The notes: generated from the sequence alone by a model not told the origin. A stretch of DNA of 20,370 nt from Deltaproteobacteria bacterium (GCA_012271025.1 JAAXHF010000160.1:1-20370); one strand, 5' to 3'; counted from the first letter of the stretch, positions 8,933 to 16,907 are shown. Program-made: numbers and translations.

Positions 8933-9793
8933 TCACGGTTTGTTCACGTTCCAGTCGTATTCGTAGTCTATCGATCCGCTGAAGGTCTTGAGACGTGCGG
9001 CGAGTTCTTCCTCGGCATACTGCATGAGGTGTTCGATGACCGTCTTTTCGGTGCCGCCGAAGTCCTCCACGTACCACTCGTAGATACTCGATATCAGCAG
9101 GAAGTCGTCGTCTACGAAGCTCGCGCCTCGGGGATGGTTGATGTAGGCGCGTGCGCCAGCCTCAAGCTGCGTCTCGGTATTGGCCGCAGTATACACCGTC
9201 GGGGATAAATTCGGACAGCCGTGGCTGGCGCAGTTGACGGCGTAATGAATGCGCGGGTCGCGCCAGATGGGGCGCAGGATGCCGTGCTCGATGTTGTTCA
9301 GGGTCAGCGGCATGCCCGCGACCTCGGCGTGCACGTCGTCCCAGGGACCGAGCGGCAACCAGCCCTGGTAGATGTCGCGGATGGAGTCCACCGGATAGGC
9401 GTCCACCACGACCCGCACGGTGAGCGCGTTGTAGAAGTTGATCCAGTACGCCTGCTGTTCCTGGCGGGAGTAGTGCCGCGGGTCGAGTTCTTGCAGCGAG
9501 GTCAGATAGCCAGCCAGCTTGGCGGCGTCCTCGGCGTTGGCCTTGAGCGCGGCGTAATCGAAGCGATTGATGCCCGACGGATGGCTGGTGAGATAGGTGT
9601 CCAGGATGCCTTGCCACGCGCTGTGATCAATAGACGCGGCGTTGGTTTCGACGCTCGCCTCCCAGGCTGACAGCAGTTCCGAGCCGGGGGCGGCCTTGGC
9701 AACGCCGGCCAGCAGCGCGACGCCGAGCAGCCCCAGCATGATCCGGTTGTGTGGCCCCGCGCGTTTGGCGTTCTTCAGCTGGACAGACTCCAT
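8933..9793 (-). CDS. Exported DUF547 domain protein
   Basis: A 286-residue protein. A basic N-terminus and a hydrophobic stretch (residues 17-32) ending in AKA form a signal peptide with cleavage near residue 34, so the protein is probably periplasmic. The rest matches DUF547: AYWINFYNA (115-123), NNIEHG (166-171) and HYAVNCASHGCPNL (183-196), with a conserved cysteine and histidine that suggest an enzyme of transglutaminase/cysteine-peptidase-like fold. The biochemical role of the family is not established. I chose the ATG at 9791-9793 because GGGGAGAG precedes it; a start 12 codons upstream is possible but has no better site. It is convergent with the methyltransferase (101 bases between stops) and divergent from the flavin oxidoreductase. 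Confidence 0.85.
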   Translation of the reverse strand: MESVQLKNAKRAGPHNRIMLGLLGVALLAGVAKAAPGSELLSAWEASVETNAASIDHSAWQGILDTYLTSHPSGINRFDYAALKANAEDAAKLAGYLTSLQELDPRHYSRQEQQAYWINFYNALTVRVVVDAYPVDSIRDIYQGWLPLGPWDDVHAEVAGMPLTLNNIEHGILRPIWRDPRIHYAVNCASHGCPNLSPTVYTAANTETQLEAGARAYINHPRGASFVDDDFLLISSIYEWYVEDFGGTEKTVIEHLMQYAEEELAARLKTFSGSIDYEYDWNVNKP

Positions 9794-9967
9794 AGGCGGC
9801 TCTCCCCGGTTTTGACGAGAGTGACTCAAGTCTTCCGTCAGACTGCGGGGTTGTCAAGCTGGAACGTGGACCTGAGGGAGGGTGCGGTTCTTGGCTTTTC
9901 GGCCAAAACGTGGCAAGACGCTGAAAAGACCGGCACCGCTTTTCGAAGGCTGGCAAAAGGAGGGCGC

Positions 9968-10867
9968 ATGGAATTCGGCGTTGTGCTTCCCCACATCGGC
10001 GCGTTTGCCCGCGAACAGGTGGTCGAGCGGATTCAGGCCGTGGCCCAGCGGGCGGATGCGCTGGGCTATCACTCGGTCTGGGTTGGCGACCACGTGGTGT
10101 TTCCGGCCCAGCTCCAGTCCAAGTACCCGTATCACCCCGAGGGCAGGTTTCCGGTTGACAGCAACGATAACTTTCTCGATCCCCTGACCGTCCTGAGCTA
10201 TGTCGCGGCTTGTACCACCAGCGTCCGGCTGGGCACCGGGGTGCTGATCGTGCCGTACCGGAATCCGGTCGTGACGGCCAAGATGGTGGCCAGCATGGAT
10301 GTCTTGTCGCATGGGCGGGTGATCCTCGGCGGCGGCTCGGGCTGGCTGCAAGAGGAATTCGAGGTGCTTCACGCGCCCTACCGCCAGCGTGGGGATCAGA
10401 CCGATGAATACTTGCAGGTCATGAAAGCGCTGTGGACCCAGGACCAGGCCCACTTTGACGGACGCTACGAGAAATTCTCCGACATTGTGTGCGCGCCCAA
10501 ACCCGTCCAAAAGCCGCACCCGCCGATCTGGATCGGCGGCCACAGCAAGCGTGCCCTGCGGCGCACCGCCACGCTCGGCGACGGCTGGTATGGGCACGTG
10601 TTCTGGCGCGACCCGGACGGCTTTGCCGGGGATATTGCGGCCATCAAACGGCTGGCCGAGCAGGCCGGCCGCGACCCCGACTCGCTGACCTATGCCGCGC
10701 TGTCGTACGAACGCAGCTTCGAGGACGTGTTGGCCGCCCTGCCGCGCTATGAGGCCGGCGGTCTGGACCACGTCGTCCTGGCCTTCTTTGCCTGGACCGA
10801 TCAGTTTGACGAGGTGCTGAGGCTGATGGAACGCTTTGCCGGGGAAGTCGGACTCACACCCAGATAG
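9968..10867 (+). CDS. LLM-class flavin-dependent oxidoreductase (F420 or FMN)
   Basis: A 299-residue luciferase-like monooxygenase-fold (TIM barrel) enzyme. It shows the class pattern: MEFGVVLPHIG at the N-terminus, then VWVGDHVV, LGTGVLIVPYRNPV, the GRVILGGGSGWLQEEFE flavin-site segment near residues 115-135, and HPPIWIGGHS. The spacing resembles the F420-dependent subgroup, but FMN with a separate reductase cannot be excluded. The reading frame stays open 73 codons further upstream; the start at 9968 is chosen because AAAGGAGG precedes it and family homology begins there. It is followed after 18 bases by an acyl-CoA dehydrogenase-like gene, and the two are very probably co-transcribed and act on one degradation or modification pathway. 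The substrate is unknown. Confidence 0.9.
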   Translation: MEFGVVLPHIGAFAREQVVERIQAVAQRADALGYHSVWVGDHVVFPAQLQSKYPYHPEGRFPVDSNDNFLDPLTVLSYVAACTTSVRLGTGVLIVPYRNPVVTAKMVASMDVLSHGRVILGGGSGWLQEEFEVLHAPYRQRGDQTDEYLQVMKALWTQDQAHFDGRYEKFSDIVCAPKPVQKPHPPIWIGGHSKRALRRTATLGDGWYGHVFWRDPDGFAGDIAAIKRLAEQAGRDPDSLTYAALSYERSFEDVLAALPRYEAGGLDHVVLAFFAWTDQFDEVLRLMERFAGEVGLTPR

Positions 10868-10885
10868 GGAACGGAGGGGAACAGC

Positions 10886-12088
10886 ATGGATATGCAACAA
10901 CATCACAGCCCGGATGAGCAGCACTGGATCGAGATAGCCGGCCGCATGGCCGACGATTTTGCGTTGCGCGCCGCCCAGCACGACGAAGAACGCTCCTTCC
11001 CGTACGAGAACTATGAGCAGCTGCGCGAGACGGGTTACTCGATCATGACCATTCCGACCGAGCTGGGGGGTGGTGGGGTCAGTCTGCTGGAGCGGGTCAA
11101 GGCTCAGGAACGCCTGGCCCAGGGCTGCGGTCCGACCGCCCTGGCGATCAATATGCATTTCAACATTCTGGGCGTGGTGACCGATGTGTGGCGCACGACC
11201 AAAGACGCGCGGGCCGAAGCCCTGCTGCGCCAGATCGCGGCCAACCGCTGGATTGTGGGTGGCTCGGGATCGGAGGCCAATAATGCGGTCACCGTGCTGC
11301 GGCCCAAGGCCACGGCCGAGCCCATGGACGGCGGCTGGAAGGTCAGCGGCAAGAAGATCTTCAGCACCCAGAGCATTGCCCTTGATCGCTACTTCTCCGA
11401 GGCGACCTGGGGACCGAGCGACAACCCCAAAGAGGGCAAGATCATTTCGTTTCTGATTCCCCGCGACACCCCCGGCCTGTCGATGAAGGACGACTGGAAT
11501 ACGATGGGCATGCGGGCGACCGAGTCACGCAGCACCGAACTCCAGGACGCCTTTATCCCGGACGACGCGATTTTTCTGGAGCGTCCGGTCTTCACCCGGG
11601 GCGGTGTCCTGAGCCTGTTTCTCAAAGCCCCGTTTTCCATGGGTGGGGTGTATATCGGCATTGCGGTGGCGGCGCGTAATTTCGTGGTCGAGTTCATGCG
11701 CGACCGCCCGCGCTTTCCGCACAAGCAGCCGATGAGCCATCTGCCCAGTGTGTATAACAAAGTCGGCGAGATGGACGTCCTGATCGAGGGCGCGCGGGCG
11801 GCAATGTGGAAAGCCGGGGCCGAGGTCGAACACGAGGACATCCGTATGTGGGGTCGCAAAAGCGTGGCCGCCCGGATGATCGCCATTGAAAACTCGGTCC
11901 GCGTGGTCGATCTGGCCATGCGCACGGTCGGCGGTATCTCCTACTACAAACGGCTGCCCCTGGAGCGCTATTTCCGTGACGTGCGGGCCGGTCTGTTTCA
12001 CCCGGTCGACGCCGACGACACGCTCGAGCTGCTGGGCAAGACAGCCTTCGACATTTCGATGAGCGATGACGAGGCGACCTGGGGTTGA
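10886..12088 (+). CDS. Acyl-CoA dehydrogenase-like flavoprotein
   Basis: A 400-residue FAD enzyme of the acyl-CoA dehydrogenase superfamily: helical N-terminal domain, a central beta domain with the flavin-contact segment WIVGGSGSEANN (122-133) and WKVSGKKIFST (151-161), and a C-terminal four-helix domain ending with PLERYFRDVRAG (358-369). In typical dehydrogenases a catalytic glutamate appears after this region in a YEG-type motif; here the segment reads FHPVDADD (371-378). The protein may thus use another base or belong to the monooxygenase (group D flavin, DszC-like) branch. That alternative is inference. The start follows CGGAGGGGA. It is the second gene of an operon with the LLM-class oxidoreductase and is convergent with the DUF4143 ATPase gene 26 bases away. 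Confidence 0.85.
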   Translation: MDMQQHHSPDEQHWIEIAGRMADDFALRAAQHDEERSFPYENYEQLRETGYSIMTIPTELGGGGVSLLERVKAQERLAQGCGPTALAINMHFNILGVVTDVWRTTKDARAEALLRQIAANRWIVGGSGSEANNAVTVLRPKATAEPMDGGWKVSGKKIFSTQSIALDRYFSEATWGPSDNPKEGKIISFLIPRDTPGLSMKDDWNTMGMRATESRSTELQDAFIPDDAIFLERPVFTRGGVLSLFLKAPFSMGGVYIGIAVAARNFVVEFMRDRPRFPHKQPMSHLPSVYNKVGEMDVLIEGARAAMWKAGAEVEHEDIRMWGRKSVAARMIAIENSVRVVDLAMRTVGGISYYKRLPLERYFRDVRAGLFHPVDADDTLELLGKTAFDISMSDDEATWG

Positions 12089-12114
12089 GAACGGGAGCAC
12101 AATGATGGCGCGGT

Positions 12115-13263
12115 CTATAAGTCGCCCGCCCATAAACGGCTGAGCAGGGTCCGCCAATGGACCGCGTGGACCCCGTTGTCCAGCCGTTCAATCGGGTCCT
12201 GGGAAACGAGGTAGAAGCGTTGACAGATGCCTTCCTCTTGCAGTGCCCGTAAGCCCTTGCCGTCGCGTTTGGTGGTGCGCTGGCTGGCTTTGACCTCAAT
12301 TGCGACCTCATCGCCGATAATGAAGTCAACCTCGTGCCGATGGGTTGAGCGCCAGTAGCACAGTTCCTGGTGGGTCCGCTGGTAGCTCAGCGCGGCTCGC
12401 AATTCCATACCAATCCAGTGCTCAAAGCTCCGTCCGTACAGGTCGGAGTTGCGCTCAAGCGTGCGCGTGCCGGCCAGAGTATGCGCCACCCCGGTATCAA
12501 ACAGGTAGAATTTGGCACTGGTAATGGCTTTGCGCTTGCGCGACTTGGTCCAGGCCGGCAGGAGAAAACCGAGCAGGCTGTCTTCCAGCAGGTAGTAGTA
12601 CTCACGGACCGTCGAGGGCGCGACCTGAGCATCGTTGCCGACCCGGGTAAAGTTGAGGATCTGCCCGTTGCCCAATGCCGCAACCTGGAGGAAACGGGCA
12701 AACTGGGGAAGCCGCCGGACCAGACCCTCGGCCTGAATTTCCTCCGTCAGATAGGTATGGGCGTACGCTTGCAACTCCTCGACCGGGTCCTGACTGAGAT
12801 AGACGCTGGGCAGGCCGCCGTAGCGCAAATAGCGATCAAGATCAAAATGGGTGTCGGTCAGTTCGTCCCAGGTCAGGGGGAAGAGGTTGGCCTGCCACGC
12901 CCGCCCGGCCAGCAGGTTGGCTTGGCCGCGGCGCAGCTTGCGGGCACTGCTGCCGGTGAGCAGAAAACGCAGCCGCTTGGTTTCAATCAAGCGCTGGACC
13001 TCGTCCAGGAGCTGCGGCACTTTTTGGACTTCGTCAATGACAATCACCGCGTTCGCTGCCTGACCGGTCAGGATGGCTTCCAGTTCAACCGGTGAGCCGG
13101 CCAGGCGGAGGTACAGATCCGAACGCAGCAGATCGATCACCTGGGCTTGGTCGGCGAGCTGTTCCCGAATAAGAAATGTTTTGCCCGTGGCTCGTGGCCC
13201 AAACAGAAAAAAGGACTTCTTTTGTAACAGGCGCGGTAAATCGAGGCGGCGTTGGGCCTTCAT
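12115..13263 (-). CDS. AAA ATPase with DUF4143 C-terminal domain
   Basis: A 382-residue protein of the widespread AAA_14/DUF4143 family, whose cell role is not established. The N-terminal ATPase has Walker A GPRATGKT (22-29), Walker B VIVIDE (73-78) followed by VQKVPQLLDEVQ, and sensor-1-like LLTGSS (101-106). The C-terminal domain has EVDFIIG...AIEVKAS with Asp313, Glu323 and Lys325, the spacing of a PD-(D/E)XK nuclease core. The start is assigned to the ATG at 13261-13263; a TTG three codons upstream is also in frame, but it lies inside an inverted repeat. No Shine-Dalgarno site is visible before either. Two inverted repeats lie in or just upstream of the start region and may serve autoregulation. 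The gene begins the accessory stretch. Confidence 0.88.
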   Translation of the reverse strand: MKAQRRLDLPRLLQKKSFFLFGPRATGKTFLIREQLADQAQVIDLLRSDLYLRLAGSPVELEAILTGQAANAVIVIDEVQKVPQLLDEVQRLIETKRLRFLLTGSSARKLRRGQANLLAGRAWQANLFPLTWDELTDTHFDLDRYLRYGGLPSVYLSQDPVEELQAYAHTYLTEEIQAEGLVRRLPQFARFLQVAALGNGQILNFTRVGNDAQVAPSTVREYYYLLEDSLLGFLLPAWTKSRKRKAITSAKFYLFDTGVAHTLAGTRTLERNSDLYGRSFEHWIGMELRAALSYQRTHQELCYWRSTHRHEVDFIIGDEVAIEVKASQRTTKRDGKGLRALQEEGICQRFYLVSQDPIERLDNGVHAVHWRTLLSRLWAGDL

Positions 13264-13264
13264 G

Positions 13265-13285
13265 ATCCACAACTCTATTGTGGAT
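13265..13285. promoter_or_regulatory. Inverted repeat at the start of the DUF4143 ATPase gene
   Basis: ATCCACAA-ctcta-TTGTGGAT: perfect 8-bp arms with a 5-base spacer, ending one base before the start codon. It occupies the place where a ribosome site would be expected. As DNA it could be an operator; as RNA it would form a hairpin masking the start. Eight matched bases at this position are unlikely by chance. Confidence 0.5.
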
Positions 13286-13297
13286 TGTCCGTATAAT

Positions 13298-13311
13298 CAA
13301 CAAAAATGTTG
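13298..13311. repeat. Second short inverted repeat in the DUF4143 leader
   Basis: CAACA-aaaa-TGTTG, 5-bp arms with a 4-base spacer, 13 bases upstream of the first repeat. It lies in an unusually AT-rich leader next to a TATACG-like -10 candidate read on the minus strand. It may be a second operator half or a chance hairpin. Confidence 0.25.
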
Positions 13312-13365
13312 CTGATTTTCCCGATTAAGCTCTTAGCTGTCCGTTGCTCACAAGCGTGGCAGACA

Positions 13366-13406
13366 ATCTGATGCCAGCCCGGACGGCTGTCGAGCAGGCA
13401 GACCAG
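13366..13406 (-). pseudogene. Fragment of the TPR/SH3 gene (copy of 17911-17951)
   Basis: Thirty-nine of 41 bases match 17911-17951 inside the intact SH3 gene at 17838-18623, in the same orientation. Translated in the matching frame it reads LVCLLDSRPGWHQI, against LVRLLDSRPGWHQI in the intact protein. The match stops abruptly at 13406; on the other side it fades into weak similarity to about 13351. No complete gene surrounds it. It lies 22 bases beyond the stop of the secreted-protein gene and appears to be the downstream half of a broken duplicate. Confidence 0.75.
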
Positions 13407-13428
13407 AAACCGGCGAGAGGGAAGGCGC

Positions 13429-14478
13429 CTACAGGAAGTCGAGAATCGTCCAACTGTTATCGGCATTCTTGGCAGCAAACGCGCTGATTTCGATCACATC
13501 GTCGATTTTGTCCAGCACCTTTTGGAACGCCTCACGATTATCAAAGCACGCCTTGATGTCCTCATCTCCCACGAACGGCACATCTACCTCGGCCTCGATA
13601 CACCCGCGTCCGCTGTCTTCCACAAAAAAAGTAAAGTCAATCTCGCCAACGGGCAGGTCGAGAGAGCCACGGCACTGCGCTCCCGGCTGCACCGTCAAGT
13701 CAAGAACGCACTCCCCAAGATCGACAAGTGGGAAGCGATCAATGGTCCAACTCCCATCCTCATTCCTGATGACAGAAACCCCGATCCTCCCCAGCACGTC
13801 TGGCAGGCGGGCCGAATAGCAATAGTCGAGTGCAGGAATGCCACTGATGCTGATGCACCCCCGGCCCTCAGCCTCAACAGCAAAAGTAAAGCCGGTGTTG
13901 ATCGCCCCCAGGCGGGAGGTCTCAAGCTCAAGAGAGATGGTGCCCCGGCACGTCTCTCCCGGATTCATCGTGAGCGTTGCTCTACAGGCCGGTTCCCGCG
14001 AGTCCGCTTCCAGATGCTGCGTCGCCTCATTCCACTGAAAGGTCGTGGTCTCACCGGCCTGCGGAAAGTCCGGGACACTGACCTGGGTGTGGGCGCCTGT
14101 CAGGAACTCCGTCCCGAAGGTCGTCACCGAGAACGTACTCCGGGCAAACTCCTGGCCATTGTCGTAGGCGACGACGGTGTGTTCTCCATCGCCCAAGGTC
14201 CCCCAGTTCGCGTAGCTGAAAAATCCATTCCTCCCGTCATTGTCACAGACCCCACGGGTATCTTCACGGGCCAATCCATACGTCGCGGGAAAAGGGGCTC
14301 CTCCGTTGAGGGTGAGGGTGATGTCCCCCTCGGCCTCACACTTCCAGCCCGCGATCATCCCGACGCCCGACACGGTGGTCCCGTTGCCGGGAATCTCAAG
14401 GGCGCCGGTGAGTTGGGCGTGGGCCAGAGACGGCACCAAGACCGTGAGCCCCAGGCAAAGGCGAAACAGGAAAGACAT
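13429..14478 (-). CDS. Secreted cysteine-rich protein with internal duplication
   Basis: A 349-residue protein starting MSFLFRLCLGLTVLVPSLAHA, a clear signal peptide with likely cleavage after Ala21; the ATG follows AAGGAG. Residues 24-130 form a domain with ALEIPGNGTTVSGVGMIAGW, Cys47, REDTRGVC (Cys78) and LGDGEHTVVAYDNG. This looks like an Ig-like beta-sandwich that I have seen in secreted proteins of uncultured bacteria but cannot name. Residues 165-250 and 257-349 are two related units, each with four cysteines (165, 177, 208, 220; and 257, 269, 293, 311), a CRG motif, an RGC motif, and an ending like NEDGSWTI or NADNSWTI. The even cysteine count suggests disulfides outside the cytoplasm. 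The function is unknown. It is in line with the PIN and ATPase genes, 64 bases downstream of the PIN stop. Confidence 0.8.
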   Translation of the reverse strand: MSFLFRLCLGLTVLVPSLAHAQLTGALEIPGNGTTVSGVGMIAGWKCEAEGDITLTLNGGAPFPATYGLAREDTRGVCDNDGRNGFFSYANWGTLGDGEHTVVAYDNGQEFARSTFSVTTFGTEFLTGAHTQVSVPDFPQAGETTTFQWNEATQHLEADSREPACRATLTMNPGETCRGTISLELETSRLGAINTGFTFAVEAEGRGCISISGIPALDYCYSARLPDVLGRIGVSVIRNEDGSWTIDRFPLVDLGECVLDLTVQPGAQCRGSLDLPVGEIDFTFFVEDSGRGCIEAEVDVPFVGDEDIKACFDNREAFQKVLDKIDDVIEISAFAAKNADNSWTILDFL

Positions 14479-14542
14479 CAGTAGCTCCTTTCTGTCGTGT
14501 TGCCGTTCAGGTCCGTGCCGGTCGTGGTTGGTAGTGGCCACG

Positions 14543-15034
14543 TCAGCGCTCCTCCATCAACTCGGGGCAAAGAAAGTCAATGTGGATTCCGTAGCTCTCC
14601 AGGGAAAGACGGTGCTCCCGCCAGTCAGTATCAGAGGCGTTGAGAATCGGCGGCTCCTCTCCGCTAGCGATGGCAACGGCCACAAATTTTCGGTCATTGC
14701 GGTCGAAGTCCCGCAATTCATCGCTATCGGGAAATTCCTCGAAAACGCGGGCTTCGTGGGGCGTAATATGCACGCGCTGACACAAGTCGGTATTTCCCTG
14801 GTTGTTCCAAAGCCACTTAAAGAACACATCGCCCGGCCCCGGCTGGCCAGAAAGACTCAGATTGCCAAGGTATTCTTCGAAAATGCGTCCCATATCATCC
14901 AAGACAATCCTCTCCGTGTCTTGAATCTTCTGCAGCCGGTCGAGACACCGCGTGATGCAATCCGGGCTTGCCTGAGTCGCGCTTCCGTTGGCCACCATTG
15001 CCACATTCGTATCCATCACCACCGCCGGTCTCAC
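14543..15034 (-). CDS. PIN-like domain protein, probable ribonuclease
   Basis: A 163-residue protein. It opens with AVVMDTNVAM (Asp8), as PIN nucleases do, then has an acidic helix (IFEEY, Glu53/Glu54), DRNDRKFVAVAIAS (Asp111, Asp114) and ILNASDTDW (Asp135, Asp137). These are the places where PIN domains carry their metal-binding acids, so metal-dependent RNA cleavage is likely, though not shown. The start is a GTG whose first base lies in the upstream ATPase gene: the four-base overlap GTGA joins the ATPase stop to this start, which implies translational coupling and a fixed ratio of the two proteins. There is no adjacent VapB-type antitoxin, so the ATPase is the likely partner and controller. 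Confidence 0.8.
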   Translation of the reverse strand: MRPAVVMDTNVAMVANGSATQASPDCITRCLDRLQKIQDTERIVLDDMGRIFEEYLGNLSLSGQPGPGDVFFKWLWNNQGNTDLCQRVHITPHEARVFEEFPDSDELRDFDRNDRKFVAVAIASGEEPPILNASDTDWREHRLSLESYGIHIDFLCPELMEER

Positions 15035-16407
15035 TCCGCTGCCTCCTTGCGCCGTTCTTGAACTGCTCTGGTCATGGCTGCGATTTCACCAAACTCATCG
15101 CCGAAAAAATCCTTCGGCCAGTTTGTAATGTTGCCGAACAAATCAAGAGTGAGTTTCGTGATTCTGGAACCACGCGCATCCGTGCTGCAGAAGAAGAGCC
15201 CGATATCATCCTTGCTGACTGCCTTCTCAGCAATACGCCGTTGCAGCCGGCGTAGCAGATGCTCGCTGTGGCTCTCGAGGAGAATCTGAACCTTGCGCTT
15301 CTGCCAGGCGTCGATGAGGACATCGGCAAGACTCGACTGAACGGCCGGGTGCAGGTGAATTTCCGGTTGTTCAAGGATTATCGTAGAACCTTCTGGCACG
15401 TAGAAGCAGAGCACCAGAACCGGCAGAATCTGCGACACGCCAAAGCCAACGTCGGTGATAAGGACCTCCTCCGACCGCGGCGTCTTGCGAACCTTGACCT
15501 GGAATATCTGACTCCCTTCACCGACTGACTCAACGCGGAACTCATGAATAAGGCCGAGGTTCTTGAGCCAGTGGGCGACATACTGCTCAAGGGTCAGCCT
15601 TGGGCGCCCTTTGCCACGGGAGATCTTCTCACCCCGCTCTCGCGCGGCCAGTAAGGCATCAATCGCAAATTCGCCAGCCTCGCCCATATCGGTGGGTTGG
15701 GCACCCGCCCAGGTATACTGACGCGCGGGATAGGCTCGTAGCGGACCGAGGTAGAAGACCCCTTCGAGGCATTCCTCGAAAGCTAATTCCAGGTCGGCGA
15801 GAAATCCTGCATTCTGGAAATAGGCACGGACCTGATCTGGAAAGCCATAACTTTTGACAGGTGCCGGAAGCGGCCACGCTCGCCCCGTACTGCGAATGAA
15901 TTGAAATTCGGTGCCGTCGCTGTAGAGCTCGTACTCACCTTTCCCCTTTTCTTCTTGCTGCCGCATTCCGAATGTGGCTGCGCCCACCCGATAGACCATC
16001 TCTCTCACCATCGGTCGTGGAGTTCGTGCACCGCTGCGCTGATTGGTCACAACCGAAAGGCCGAGTTTGTGATCCGAAAGAATCTCCTTATTGCTGCTCT
16101 TGGTATCGATCACCTTGAATGGCTTCCCAATCTCCCAATCAAGCGACACCTCCATCTCCGCACCGAGGTCGTGACCATGCACCACGCTACGAAAGTCACC
16201 CAGATCGACCAACATCGTATGGTCGCCAAAGTGAAATACCAGGCCACGATCAGACGACTCTGAGGTTTGTTTGAGTAACAACAGGGCCTGCAACAGGCTC
16301 GTCTTACCGGAGCTGTTGGCGCCAAACAGCCCTGTGATTGGGCGCAACTTCAGGTCTCCGGTATCGGGCCATGATTTGAAGTTGCGTAGCTTCAGGCGGG
16401 TCAGCAT
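15031..16407 (-). CDS. AAA/ABC-type ATPase, DUF3696 family
   Basis: A 458-residue ATPase of the RecF/SMC-like group. It begins MLTRLKLRNFKSW, has Walker A GANSSGKT (29-36), an ABC signature-like DVGFGVSQILPV (319-330), Walker B IILEQPEIHLHP (343-354), and an ESHSEHLLRRLQ switch region (378-389). The C-terminus, LDLFGNITNWPKDFFGDEF, is the DUF3696 signature. Related ATPases act as sensors or gates for attached nucleases or toxins in several phage-defence systems (for example Septu and PARIS). Here the partner is a PIN-like protein encoded in a four-base overlap. The ATG at 16405-16407 follows GCGAGGAG; an extension of 40 codons to 16527 shows no family similarity. Partner and architecture suggest defence; this is inference. 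Confidence 0.88.
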   Translation of the reverse strand: MLTRLKLRNFKSWPDTGDLKLRPITGLFGANSSGKTSLLQALLLLKQTSESSDRGLVFHFGDHTMLVDLGDFRSVVHGHDLGAEMEVSLDWEIGKPFKVIDTKSSNKEILSDHKLGLSVVTNQRSGARTPRPMVREMVYRVGAATFGMRQQEEKGKGEYELYSDGTEFQFIRSTGRAWPLPAPVKSYGFPDQVRAYFQNAGFLADLELAFEECLEGVFYLGPLRAYPARQYTWAGAQPTDMGEAGEFAIDALLAARERGEKISRGKGRPRLTLEQYVAHWLKNLGLIHEFRVESVGEGSQIFQVKVRKTPRSEEVLITDVGFGVSQILPVLVLCFYVPEGSTIILEQPEIHLHPAVQSSLADVLIDAWQKRKVQILLESHSEHLLRRLQRRIAEKAVSKDDIGLFFCSTDARGSRITKLTLDLFGNITNWPKDFFGDEFGEIAAMTRAVQERRKEAAE

Positions 16408-16800
16408 CAGAACGACTCCTCGCTTTTCTTCTCTCTCATTCCTCCCCGAACAGCAGCACCATGTGCCCCTCGGGTGTGGACTTCCGTCTTCTCCGTTTTT
16501 CCATTCCTTCAACTGTTTATGGGTCAACCTGCACGACGCGTGTGGCTTAGGGAGACGGCTCCATATCCTGCTTGTCTGCTACCGAATTGACCACCTGCGG
16601 TATACAGACCGGGCTATCCCCTCCCGAAGGTCAGACCTGAGAGAAGCAACTTCAGGAGGGCTATGAGAGAAACCATGCAGAGCATCATAGCAGCCGGCTG
16701 GCCTTTTGCATCAGGGGCAACTTGGCTCCCGGCCGACTCGTCCCGGGCAAGATAAGAGCCAGAGGTGAGGTGAGGAATTCTCCTTGGGCGGCTGAATCGT
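16408..16800. other. Noncoding stretch upstream of the ATPase operon
   Basis: About 390 bases with no supportable gene on either strand. It must hold the promoter of the ATPase-PIN operon; a TTGACC-like -35 element read on the minus strand lies at 16522-16527, but its -10 partner is poor. Small inverted repeats occur (for example CTATGA at 16661-16666 with TCATAG at 16685-16690), none strong enough to name. No further coding similarity was recognised. Confidence 0.5.
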
Positions 16801-16860
16801 CGGTTCCGGTGTCGGCCGGTTCAGAGCGGACCGGTGTCTGGCCGTCGGCCAGGACCAGGG
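16801..16860 (-). pseudogene. Fragment of the TPR/SH3 gene (copy of 17978-18037)
   Basis: Fifty-seven of 60 bases match 17978-18037 in the intact SH3 gene, in the same orientation. The translated fragment LVLADGQTPVRSEPADTGT corresponds to LVLADGQTPVRFEPAETGT. The match ends sharply on both sides. In the intact gene this segment lies 26 bases upstream of the one copied at 13366-13406; here the two are 3394 bases apart, in the same order on the minus strand. It is probably the upstream half of a split duplicate. Confidence 0.78.
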
Positions 16861-16907
16861 GGGCGGCGTCCGCTCACTATCTCCCTCCCGGTGTCCCCCT
16901 TCCTGTT

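Noticed and set aside
9749..9967. N-terminal extension of the LLM-class oxidoreductase by 73 codons
   Set aside because: It would overlap the divergent DUF547 start, has no family similarity, and a strong ribosome site precedes the ATG at 9968.
9854..11158. Open frame of 434 codons antisense to the LLM-class oxidoreductase gene
   Set aside because: The plus strand carries two convincing enzymes with ribosome sites; the antisense translation has no domain or signal.
13522..14484. Open frame of 320 codons on the plus strand across the secreted-protein gene
   Set aside because: The minus strand has a signal peptide, a ribosome site and duplicated cysteine units; the plus frame shows none of these.
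16271..16666. 131-codon plus-strand frame over the ATPase 5' end and its upstream region
   Set aside because: It starts opposite the Walker A coding part of the ATPase and has no recognisable content or ribosome site.
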